Source of the DNA: Opisthorchis felineus
Lineage: Eukaryota > Platyhelminthes > Trematoda > Opisthorchiida > Opisthorchiidae
Direction of reading: 5' to 3'
Assembly (NCBI GenBank): GCA_004794785.1
Contig: SJOL01006576.1
Coordinates: forward strand, 69,360-133,359
Length of the DNA stretch: 64,000 bases
Part shown: in pieces, positions 22,851 to 33,490 of the stretch
Layout of the letters: each line of letters starts with the position of its first letter
How positions within the stretch are numbered: the first letter of the stretch is position 1
Notes under the pieces: model-generated
What the model saw: only the letters and a program-made list of their open reading frames with translations
What the model was told of the DNA's origin: nothing
Databases searched by the model: none
Made by a program: the position numbers and the translations under genes

Positions 22851-24164
22851 ACTTGTGGAAATTTGGCGTCTGTAGTGGACTCATAAAATCAGTTTATCCA
22901 TTGTGTTCGTACAGCATATTTAGCTGTGGAGACTATGGTACTGAATGGGTCAGCCTGGCCCGGGGGGAGGTGATACTTTGGTGGTGCATCGTTCGCGTGT
23001 TACTCATGAGTAAGCTGAAAATGAAATCATTTACAGTTCCCACGCTTAGCTCAGCAGGCGTTTCACGCTGGGCACTCCATCATGCCGTGTGATGTTAAGC
23101 GAAAAGTAATGCAGCTGAATTTCCCGAAAGTACACCCAATCCAAAGTTTCCCATGTGGAAAGTTATACGCTGCATTGTACAACAGGATTGACTTCCTGAG
23201 TGCTCTGGAAGCAGGTGAATGTCTATTTTGATTGCTCCTTACACTGAGGTGAGTCGTAGACTCAACGCCAAGTTTACTATAATTGTGTTGCGACACCTGA
23301 GTGTTTGCTCCTCATCCAACTATATACCAATTAGGGACTGGATCTTCAGAATGATGATGAGCAGCGTGTGTTCCAACTACGAGCAGAGTTGATGTGACAC
23401 ATGTTATAGCCCCAACGGCGGTCAATGGAAAGAATTCTGGTCACTTGCCTCTTGCAATAATTTTTTGGTGCGTCGAATACCCACATCTGTGTTGAGATGA
23501 CGCCATTCAACGTATATATGTATTCGGAAACCGTCAACTAGCTTTTTTGGTTGTGAAATACTGAGCAAACACAAACAGAAGCAAAATGCAGAAATACTGA
23601 GTCAGTATTCAGATAGACAAAAGAGTGAATAACAGTGAGATGACGAGAGTGGCCTTTGTTCTTGGTTGGTCGATCGACGTCCAGTTCAGTCAGGTTGATT
23701 CGTTTAGTCGCTTCTGGGTACGCTTAGTTCAGCGGTCAGCGCCAAATGCCTCTTTATTTTCGGTCGACTGTTTGGAACCCGTTTAATTATATTAAATGAT
23801 TGTGTCGAGTTGACCCGGTGGCACTTATCCATTAATTGGCAAAGGTTGCGCTGTTGTGAGAATTTTTAATCCCTCTTCCGAAAGATTTCGGATTATGCTG
23901 TCTGATCCTTTGTGTGAGGGTGACTCAGTTTTTTCAAAAGGATCCATTATGCTGAGCTTAGGCCGTAAGTGTGCGCGTGGCACATTTAGTAAAAGTATCG
24001 ATCTAATGGTGCTATTTTTGAACTGATCTAGTTTGAACTTTCCATACTGGTTGTCATTTTCGTCAGCTGTTTTTTTTAACCTGTGGGCAATCTTTCTTCA
24101 GGGAGAATGCGTTGGCTGGGAAAGCAAAAGTATTAAAACGATAATGATAGTTCTTCACTAATGC
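22850..24164. other. Unassigned DNA, with a possible RTE C-terminal remnant at its start
   Basis: 22830-22960 encodes VAFANLWKFG and CGDYGTEWVSL, which may be the RTE segment normally read as AFANLRHLW...YGCETWPL. If so, this copy also lost its RT core by deletion near 22830. The remainder to 24164 shows no recognised gene. Confidence 0.35.
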
Positions 24165-24245
24165 ATTTTCGGTGCCTAGCTCTCATGCCACCCGAAGGAA
24201 TCAGTGTTGGACACTGATGTCATGCTGTTGATAATGATGATGACT
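24165..24245. mobile_element. SINE fragment (minus) abutting an RTE 3' tail (plus)
   Basis: 24165-24200 is the reverse complement of the SINE body segment ATTCCTTCGGGTGGCATG. From 24200 the plus strand reads CAGTGTTGGACACTGATGTC then ATGCTGTTGATAATGATGATGA, matching the minus-strand 3' tail of the RTE copy at 17135-17085. The two pieces are joined without a spacer. Confidence 0.6.
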
Positions 24246-25224
24246 TATGCTGCAATCTCTCCGTTGGGTACATTACGTTACACTTGGTAGTTGGCCAGAT
24301 GGTGGCTGATCTGTTCGCTGAACATGGCAACTTACTTGTCATTGTTGCATCACCAATCACCACACAAACGCTCACTCTTGATGTCTCCTCGACTAGGGGT
24401 GGCAAAACGTTTGCAATCAAATTGCCAAGTTCGGCGACCAGACCAACAGCCATGTGATCAACTACCAGTGAACGCACCCGATCTACCAGTGTAAGGAGGA
24501 AAGCCCTTCGCTGCAGAGTTGTTTATTAGAAAAACGCCAACTAAACGGTTACAGACTATTAAACAGGAAGGTTAAACTCTCATTTGCACGTTGTTTTTAA
24601 AAACGGAATATCCATCTACTTCTCAAACGCGTCTTCTTGAACTCCTGGAAATTCATTGACTATCGCACAATTGCAAGCAAAAACTGCAAAGTAGTTACAC
24701 AAATTCCGTAATAAATCCCACCTTCCATTAGATCAAGACGAAGTTACGGGAACTCACACACTACTCGTATGCGTCATCAGTAGCACCCACCGTTACACCA
24801 GTATTTCGATACATTCCCAATATCACGCTGTCCTAACTACTGCGTTGCGACCGAATAGGTTAAATTTCGCGATAATTCCGATCGATTTAGACCCCAGAAG
24901 GCAACATCAATATCCATGTTCGAATTTGTTGCGCTTGCCCACAGATATATAGTTGTTGTAGTGGGTTGGTGTGTCATGAGACGGAATAAAAATTGCCGAT
25001 AGTTCACCGCCGCGTACATCTTGTTTTGAGCTCCCAAACAACTTATCGCAACCGAATTCAAACTATCTATTCCTTAATTAGGCACCGGTTTGTAGACACG
25101 TTGAATCACTTCCTCGTACGCAAATACAATTAATGTGTTGTTCAACATATGCAGTCTTTGGAATTCAAGTAGATGTTGATAATTACAGTTCGTAGATTGT
25201 GTCTGCCCAACAGGACCAAATAAC
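24246..25224. other. Unassigned DNA
   Basis: About 980 bp. Short open frames at 24220-24494 and 24837-25061 show no known domain. Confidence 0.35.
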
Positions 25225-25436
25225 CAACCGATTACTTATCCAGTTGAACGCCCCATGTTTTGCAGAAGTTGCAGCTGACTGAGCGGAATCTGTAGACGGC
25301 TTGATCATGTTTGCGTCTGGTCGGATAGACGATTCGTGGACTACGTCTACCCGACAAGACCCAAACCTGATCAAGCCGTCTACAGATTCTGCTCAGTCAC
25401 CTACATGGAGCGTTCATGTGAGTAAGTAATCAGTTG
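25225..25436. repeat. Long inverted repeat (hairpin)
   Basis: A left arm of about 107 bp and a right arm of about 93 bp are near-complementary around a loop of about 12 bases (25332-25343). The inner 47 bp match with about five differences (core AATCTGTAGACGGCTTGATC). The outer 33 bp match less well, and the left arm carries a roughly 14-bp insertion. It has foldback-element geometry. I see no clear target-site duplication and no relation to the 42-55 kb foldback family. Confidence 0.85.
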
Positions 25437-25757
25437 TCTTCATTTTCACGTCATTGTCGTCTAGTTTATTCTAAGCTCGGTCACTTTTCTGGAAAGTAAA
25501 CGAAAACTAATCTCAGAGAGAACTGGTGCGATTTTGCTCCGCTGATTAGCGTAAACCAAAACATGTGCAGATAATTTAATGCAAACTGAGGGGATGGATA
25601 CTACAATTTTCATTGTCATCGGGTGTCGTTGGCAGCTGACTGTGGGATCTATCGTAGGAAATCGCCGTTTATTATAATTACATCCTCAGTCACTGATTCC
25701 TGCGGAATTTGCCAAGGTTTCCTACTGCAGCTTCCGCATTACCATCGTTCCGGCATC

Positions 25758-25905
25758 GACCTCGAGATAGCTCAGTTAAGATGCGAACTTACTGATCCGT
25801 GGTTCGATTGTTCCTGTCTGGGCTTGGGTAACCTGACAATATCCCAACCCTGCTGCTTCCTTCGGGTGGCATGGCAGGTAGGTACCGAAGGGGTGTTGTG
25901 GCTGG
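25758..25905 (+). mobile_element. tRNA-derived SINE
   Basis: It opens with CTCGAGATAGCTCAGTTAAG (A-box-like TAGCTCAGTT), followed about 30 bp later by the B-box-like GATCCGTGGTTCGATTG, then the body GGGCTTGGGTAACCTGACAA and CTTCCTTCGGGTGGCATGGC. The order and words match the better-bounded copy at 41.0-41.2 kb. Pol III internal promoters are known to drive such elements; they have no protein. Confidence 0.75.
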
Positions 25906-28900
25906 ACAATCATTATTCTTATATCTACCCGACATCTAACCACCGTTCGTGCGTTCCTCACACACCTTATGCATCAGCTTCCGGCTAGAAAATCGGGTTG
26001 CTACACTGAAGTCGGTGAGTGCACGGAAGTTCCAACGCCACACTCGCGTGACTGCAGTGCGCATCAGAACGATCGATGGTAGTAGGCATGTGACAGGTGG
26101 CAGAATTGCTGTTTGACATTACTATCAGATAATTTCCAATAAACATGACCGACTTGCTTCACCGGTTTAATGCGGATTTATGCAACTTCAACCGCTAAGA
26201 AAAGAAAGATTTGTACTTTTGGAATTTACAAAAATATCCTTTCGTGAATCCTTTGGGTTCCGAAAACTTGTATGGGGTCACGGTAGCCGAAGGTTTATTG
26301 TGGCTTTGATAATGTTTGTCCTGCAGGTGGCCTTAAGGAGCTTCTTTCTTACTTATCTGGCACGTGCAAAACAGGCAGTTCCGAACCAATGGAGTCCAGA
26401 TAGTTCGTTAGTGTAGGTGTATCATTTGAGATCAAACAAGAAATATCGGTTAGTACAATTGCCATCAACATGGATAGTGAGCAGTATAGTCCAACGCTGA
26501 AATATTTTATGACCAAGTCCAGTGTGAGCAACGCATAGTGGCAGATGCTGTCACGTTTACCCCTCTGAAGGTTGAAACAATATTTGGTTTGGAGACAAAG
26601 TAGAGACAATCAATTTTTACTGAGTCTATGAAAGTAGTTGGTGTACTATATGTATTGAATGTCGTTCAAAACCTGCTAAGTTTTCCTAAATTTCATGGTA
26701 AACTGTACATATATCTTCTGGAGTGGTCAATGTTTGGTCAGTGTCATACATCTGAAAAAGATTTGATAATGCGCAGAGTTTTCTATGCTGCCTTCCCCGA
26801 CACTTTTTCTCTCTCAAAATGGGCGGTGCCGTCGTAGCGAGAATGAACTGTACTAAGTTCCATAGGTTAGTGAAGGCACTGTTTCAATGCCACACTTTCC
26901 ATGTATTTCGGGATGAACCAACGGGCGTGTATGGTGTGTGTGCAGCGATCAATGTTTAAATATGGATACCCCCTGAAGCTCGTCAAATAGTTTCATGACA
27001 GCGGCGAAATTCCGAATTCAATTCTTAGTTGTGGTGGTCCTGCTTAGTAGGGCTATTCTTGTATTCGTTGACCTTAACTTTTGAACAGTTTTTTTCGACT
27101 GTTACGTGTTTAATATTCACTTGCGAATTCACGCATCGCCTTACGTTGAAGGACTGATAGTAACATCAACACCGTGACGCGCCGCACTGCACACGCTGAC
27201 ATAGGCCGATGGCTGATATGACGCGACGACATAGTTAGGAAGAAGCAGTCTTGCGAAATGAATTCCATTACGCCGTGGCTCCAAAAAGGGGATTTCGTAC
27301 TGTATAGTTCCTAACACAATGAAGTAGACTTGAGCGAAGAATCTCGGAGTACATCCATATAAAACGGCTGTCCGCAATTGGAAACATTTTGATTTCCCAT
27401 GTGATGCTCGCTATTGATCCGTTTTATTGCGTAAAATAGTCCTTCATTTCCTTACCCAATCTTGGGGAGTCTGGTATATTCGAACTTTTATGTGTGACCT
27501 TCTATGTGACCTACGACCTAAGGAAAAAGAAGGAACTGCCATTGGTCTTTGGTCAGGTGGCTGTTGAGCATTTCAGTTGCCAAGCTCAGCAAATAGATCA
27601 ACAGGTAGTAAGTGCCCTAGAACTACTACGACTTCGACACTTTGCAAAGAAAAGATTGCGGTTGAGTTCGTTTCTCAGTCTTTTCGTCCTGTATTGTTCT
27701 ATTTCCTTTCAGTTAAATGTTGCGAATTATGCACTCCTAATTTTCACCGAATTTATAGTGTATCCATAAAGTCTTTTGTGATGTAATTATGAAAACCCCC
27801 AACCCTTCGTCTTGTATCATGTAAAAGTCTATCTGCTTGTGAAGTACTACCACTCGGTAATAGGTGCGACTTGTGAGCATCTTAGCTGTTCCTCACTTTG
27901 AGGTGTTGCTTAGCCGAAGGTTCAGGTGACGTTGAACATGGAACGCAATAGGGTTTTTTCCGATCACTATAAGGCTACACATGGATTTCACGAACATACA
28001 AGACTATCTTGCGGATGTACCGTGAATATTCTAGTGGGCGAAGGGCAAATCTGAGTCATGCAGGTTAGCTAGTATTTTCCTCCAGTTAGGGAAAACCGTT
28101 ACTTAATCTTTTCCGGTCCATTAAAGGATCATTTTACGTGTACCATCTTCATTTTTGTTTTGGACTGTATACCACACCTCACAGTAGCTAACAACATTAA
28201 CACTCGCAGTCGTTCAATGGCTCAGCCTTACCTCACTTAGGTGCACAACCATGGTCTTCTCGGCCAAAGACAAACAACTACTTGAAGAATTCACCAATGA
28301 AGTCATTCATGGAGTGAATAAATGGTATGAGCTGCGCGTAACCACACACTAAGTGGAATTTGGTTCACCTTACTTTGTCTAGGAAATAAGGGCAAGGTCG
28401 TGGATGAAGCTGTCAAACTCTCGTGAGACGGCTGATTTGTTTATGCTCGAGTGTTGCGACACAGATTTAGAGTGTTTAGCTGATGGTTGAGTTGCTCGCT
28501 GAGTTTGACGATTTTCAACGGCAATGAGCTACAAACAATCCTTTATAAACTGAATGTGGTGTGTTTCTTGTTCGGTTATCGGATGATTTTGCAATCATGA
28601 ACAACCATTACTGCTCTTACAAAGGGGAAAAATAGGCGACAGTCAACATTGTCTCTTTTCTCGTGGTGTTGGTTAAACGTTGTATTTTATAGGTCAATGA
28701 GAAATTTCGCTATGGGCAACTGTTTCTGACTCCTAAATAACTTTTTTCTATTTGTACTTCATAGTTTTGATTCAATGATTTTAGTTTGATCCCTGAATAT
28801 AGTCTCAGTGGCTGAATTTATTCATCCGTACTGTAAGTACGTGCACGGTTTGGAAGACACACCATACCACACGAAAAAGAGATGTTAACGTCAAAAGAAA

Positions 28901-29964
28901 AGTTGACCACTCCGGATTCTCATAGTGTAAAGCAAATCCGCACAACCACACAACATTGGGTACTTCAGTTCTCACGGACCTTGAAGTTTTCAAGGTCACC
29001 TGACAATCGATCGTTTTCTGGTCACATTCAACTATCTTAATTGGCTTTATGTTTGTTCGTTTTCCAGTGACGAAATATCCGTTCAAAAACTGGCGGGTGA
29101 CAGTAGTAGTAGTGGAAATTTTCAACTTTTCCCGCCATAGAAGTCCGCAAACACTTACTGCTCAGAAAAATAATTGGTTACAATCAACCTAATTTGATTG
29201 GTTATGAGTGTCGTTCAGCTGAAGTTGTCGGAGGTTCCGCATAATCCTAAGTTTTCAAGAAATACATCATCCCGCTATGTTCGATATCTGCTCAGGTTGA
29301 AACTTTCTTTAAACTGATTAGAAAATGTTGAAAATGAGCAGGTGACATTTCGTTACAATATGAGTAAAGCAAACGTGATATGGACTGATTTATCAAAAGC
29401 GCTGGTTGTGATATTACGTTCAAGCTCCATGTCCATCTTTCTAAACACTGTGGCTGGTGCGGACTAAATCGTAGTTATTTAGAACTCCCCATCTAACTAT
29501 GTCAACGAACTCGTTTTTTTTTACTGGAGCCCAAAGCGAATACCCAGAACACCAAACATTTCACGCAGAAGACTGTGACCGGGTTTTTGATTTGCAACTG
29601 TCCGTTTCGGGACACAAATGCAATATACAACTCACGAGGTGCGGGTATACGGCCAATATATTGGCGTGGGTTTTTGTCCCATGTGAGCAAGAAAATCACT
29701 GATTCTTTGTCAGCATTTCCTTCCACACCGAGACCGAGCACTCTTAGCATTGAGAAAACGGAGTATGGATGGCGCACTGCTTACGCCCAAGAAACTCTGG
29801 TACTTACTGCACTCTTTCGATGTGCCGTTAGAATATACAATATAGTCTTGGCGTTCAATTTTGTGCGGGTTTCAATACAGTTTTCGGTTGACCGTGCCAT
29901 ACCCACCTCTCAAGCAACAACATTTTGGCTTGTTTCGACGCGATAGTTCAGATAGGTCCAACGT
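25906..29964. other. Unassigned DNA
   Basis: About 4 kb. Some open stretches look coding-like by composition (26349-26609 minus, 28805-29125 minus, 29575-29946 plus), but I recognise no family and no paired splice sites that would support exons. A RTE-like TAVLYGC segment at 27360 (minus) is too short to call. Confidence 0.3.
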
Positions 29965-30055
29965 GTGCTAGCAGAGCAGTGTTAAGACACTCACCTCACA
30001 GGTTGCAACCAGGGTTCCAAACTAGACTTGCAGCCACTGAAGTCCAACGTGAATC
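29965..30055 (+). mobile_element. tRNA-like SINE head (second type), tentative
   Basis: A-box-like TAGCAGAGCAGTGTTAAGAC (29969-29988) and B-box-like AGGGTTCCAAACT (30011-30023) at tRNA spacing. A similar arrangement occurs at 31.1, 33.4 and 45.1 kb, but the downstream bodies differ, so a single family is not proven. Confidence 0.4.
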
Positions 30056-31121
30056 AACTGATTCAGACTCGACCACCGATTTTCATTGATGCGAGCAAAC
30101 ACCATCATTCGTATATAAATGAATCACTTCAGGACCGAGCGTGCAACTGGCCCAAGTTGTTCGTTCACAGTAAAGGGTACTGGGGCGTACAATTAACTGC
30201 ATGGAACAGCTTAAGGTTTTGACCATTAGAGACAACCTTCATTGGAGAAAGTATGTCCAAATACCATTGCTGTTTGGCCCTCAGAAGTTTACAGTGCATT
30301 ATCAAGTACTGTAGTTTTTAGCTTAACCGCATTTGCATGAATGGTCAGTTCATTGCTTACTGACCTTATAAAACATTATAGCTGTCCACGCGTGACTTCG
30401 AAATGAAGATGGACGCAAATTGTCCTGCAATGTGGCAGAAAAGTAGTAAATCCGAAAGTGAGTTTTCCACTTCTTTGCGGTTTCTGTCGGGCAGAATACT
30501 GCATGATTTCTGCCTATAGACTTTTTTCATTTAACCCACATTTCCTTCTGTTTTATTGTTCAGTGCCTGTTTCCACACCGAGGCTACTTTTCGAAAGTGA
30601 TTTCTCACACTGTCTTCGCGAAGTAGTCTACCTTGTCCTGCAAAGTGTTACATTCTTGAGAGTTTATTGTAGGTTTAGAGCTCTTTGAGGACAAACTTCA
30701 CTTTGGTCTCACATGACTAAATCGGGTATAACGCAGTCAAACGACAGATCCCAGAAGTTGGTTCATGATATTCGTTACCTCGTTCAGTGTTATTGAGTGT
30801 TTGGTTGTAGTACTTTGAGTTTTGAATTGGTGAGAACCCAACAAAGATCCCTTCCGTTATTCGAATTCGTGAAAATTCAATACTCGACTGGTTTATCCAT
30901 CACTAGTATGATACTAGTTTCCACTAAAAAGTTTGTTGGAAATGCAAACACCCGTAGCTGCATTCTGGCCAACAATCGAGACTAAAGAATACGCTGTAAT
31001 TTTTTCCTCGCGATTAAAGGTGTCTAAACTTTGCTCTATTGAGATTTCGTCCTGTCAGTGGAGCCAATCTATGCTGAAAAGCCGAGAAGCACTGTACAGT
31101 TGGAAATCATCAGCGGCGCGC

Positions 31122-31190
31122 ATCTCACGAAACTCAGAGTTTCGAACCCTCTGCCTTCCGGCCAACGGTTGAACACTTAACTGTTCAGCC
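31122..31190 (-). mobile_element. tRNA-like SINE head (second type), tentative
   Basis: On the minus strand: CAGTTAAGTGTTCAACC as the A box and GAGGGTTCGAAACTC as the B box, at tRNA-like spacing. No tRNA cloverleaf is complete enough for a functional tRNA gene. Confidence 0.45.
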
Positions 31191-31949
31191 TTGAATGGCT
31201 GATCAGCAGTGTTATAACCTCTCACTTAGACCGGATATAGCACCGTTCATCCTTCAATTACAGAAACCACATCACGTGGTCACATAATGACTGGCTCCCT
31301 GAGTGACGATGGCAGTTCTACTCGTCTTCTTCCTCTGAGCCACTTGCAGGTTGATCTTAGTGTGAAGAGCGTTTGTCATTTTCTCTCTATTGCTTTGTTG
31401 GACGAGCGAGTTTCGCGTCTTCAGTGTTCGGAAGAAACGGATCTACTCAGCTTCTCCATTAGAACATAAGAGTACTGCACTTCACAACTGTGTTGAGTTA
31501 GATATAATAAATTTTGTTAATTTATTGTATCCTGGCTGCTTTCATTGTTACGACTGCACGTCCATTATTCTGATTTAAAGAAATAATCCAGGAGATTTTC
31601 ACTTTAAACGGAATATGTGTTTGGACGCAGTTTATGCCAAAACATCCCGTTCCGTAGTTTATTGAGTCGTGAGCTTATAGTTAGTTTAGAAGTAAGTGGT
31701 TAAGAGGCATTTGGTTTAAAGTTATCTGTCTCATTCACTTAGTCATATTATTGGACTCAGATGGTGGTCTGTTTTTCGTCGGCTTGCAGGTCGGCAGTTA
31801 CCAAGCTTACGAGTAGCGAACGCTTCAGGAAATTTCCTACTCCGTATTCGTAGTACGATCTTTATGGTCTGCTTTGTGTGAAGCTGACAGTGAAAGCCCT
31901 TGAGATAGACGACATGAATTTGTCTTAATGCGCTGTGCCATGTATAGTT

Positions 31950-32172
31950 GTCACCATCATCGTCACTGGTCACAACACCAGCGTGAGAACACCGGTGTCG
32001 TATAACCGTGTTATTTTGGTTATGTATGACGCTATTATTGTAATAATTACAGCTTAGCGTACCACAAATATCCAGAGTGGCTGCACTTTCAAGCAGCCTC
32101 TGAGCCAACCTGGATAGAAGCTGGCAACATGAAGACCACGGCAGGTTATCGGCCATATCTTTCAATGTGTCC
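31950..32172 (-). mobile_element. RTE-like LINE 3' end
   Basis: On the minus strand 32165-32100 encodes KDMADNLPWSSCCQLLSRLAQ, matching the extreme C-terminus of the RTE copy at 17.3 kb (CCQFLSRLPE). The downstream tail at about 32000-31950 reads ACCGGTGTTCTCACGCTGGT then GATGATGGTGAC, a diverged form of the GTGTTnnACACTGnTGT plus GATGATGATGA tail seen at 17.1 and 24.2 kb. It is a strongly 5'-truncated insertion. Confidence 0.72.
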
Positions 32173-33409
32173 AGCCGAACACAGGCGCATCACGTGGATC
32201 GCATCTATTTGAACCACTCAACAATAAGCGCATCGTTATAGTTAACGAAGGTTACAGACTGGTGGCGCCTTTTGCACTCTGGACCCACATTCTGGAATAT
32301 TACTTCACCCATGTTTGCTAACAGTGCGCACTATCCGGTATGTGAGAATCAGGTCACATGTACCAAAAGGCGTTCGTGAACGGATGATTTTGAATCCATC
32401 GATTGGTCCCAGAAAATCAATAGGGTTATGAAATGGACTGACCTTAGAAGTTGATGCATCTCCGAATAAACTGCAGGTAATATCGATGATATGTACTGAT
32501 GATCAGGCAAGTAAAGTTGAAACTTGCGAATATAGTTTTCCCAGACTTGTCGGGCCAGAAAATTAAGAGGGCTGTCCGAATAAGAGCGGATCGAAAAAAT
32601 ATCTACAAAATTGTCAATAATCCATTGAATAAAGTTCAGCGATATCCCTCTTTCAGAAGCAAAGATATGACAGGGCTAAACTGGGTAGCGTTTTGAAGGC
32701 ACCTGTTTCTAAATCTATGAGACTGGTAAACAGGACTTTCTGAAACGGTTTAGGAATTAGAAGAATGAAGTAGTCCCTCAGTCAAACTCAAAAATTCAGT
32801 ATTACTGACTACACTAGAAAGTGAATGTGTCGTCTAGACAGTACAGGTTCTAGGGTCGGCTGGGCTGGGGCGGTAACTCACTGAGATCATCCAGTGATAA
32901 GAATGACTGACGTTCTGTTCAGCATGCTTGTCAAGATAAGGTCGGCACAGGTTGCCGTCAGACAAGAATACCTATAAGTTTAATGTCTGTTGAGCTTGGA
33001 AATAGTCAGACATATATTATTGGAGATAGTTTGAGAGAACTGCCCTCCACAAATGCCGGAGAAACGTCTACAACAGGCAGAGAATCTTTAGGCTGGATTC
33101 ACTGGGGTCTTACTCTTTTAATGGCTTCCTCATCACTTTCCTTATCTTGAAAAACCTGAACTTCTGCCATCCAGGCTAGGCCGAGTGAGTATTTATCTGT
33201 CTACCTATCTGCCCAAATAGTCTGGAAAAAGGACACCGAATAATATTTAGAAAATTGAAGTGAAGAGGGAAAGGTCTACGAAGGGTTAAAGTAAGTCAAC
33301 AAATATCGCCCCATTTATGAACGGAAGACCGGTGATATTGGACTGGGAATTCGTATATAGTTTGCCGAAAATTATGGTTGACTGGGTGGCAGGCGAGGAA
33401 ATACTGTTG
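32173..33409. other. Unassigned DNA
   Basis: About 1.2 kb, nothing recognised. A basic 65-codon frame at 32499-32696 has no known domain. Confidence 0.35.
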
Positions 33410-33412
33410 ACT

Positions 33413-33490
33413 GTATTAGCGGTTGGGAATCATCAACATTCTGCAGCTCACGAGTATCTGGGGGTATTCAAACCTGTGACATCCATACCA
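33413..33490 (+). mobile_element. tRNA-like SINE head (second type), tentative
   Basis: A-box-like TTAGCGGTTGGGAATC (33416-33432) and B-box-like GGGTATTCAAACCT (33462-33475). Body not matched to the others. Confidence 0.4.

Noticed and set aside
25183..25374. 63-codon minus-strand frame
   Set aside because: It runs through the loop and both arms of the long hairpin, so any open frame there reflects palindromic sequence and not a gene.
27141..27377. RTE-like TAVLYGC segment on the minus strand
   Set aside because: Only seven residues resemble the RTE thumb; the following residues do not fit the CETWPL consensus.
28805..29125. 106-codon minus-strand frame, overlapping a 33-codon ATG frame MAGKVENFHYYYC in another phase
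   Set aside because: Neither frame has a recognised domain, and two competing frames weaken both.
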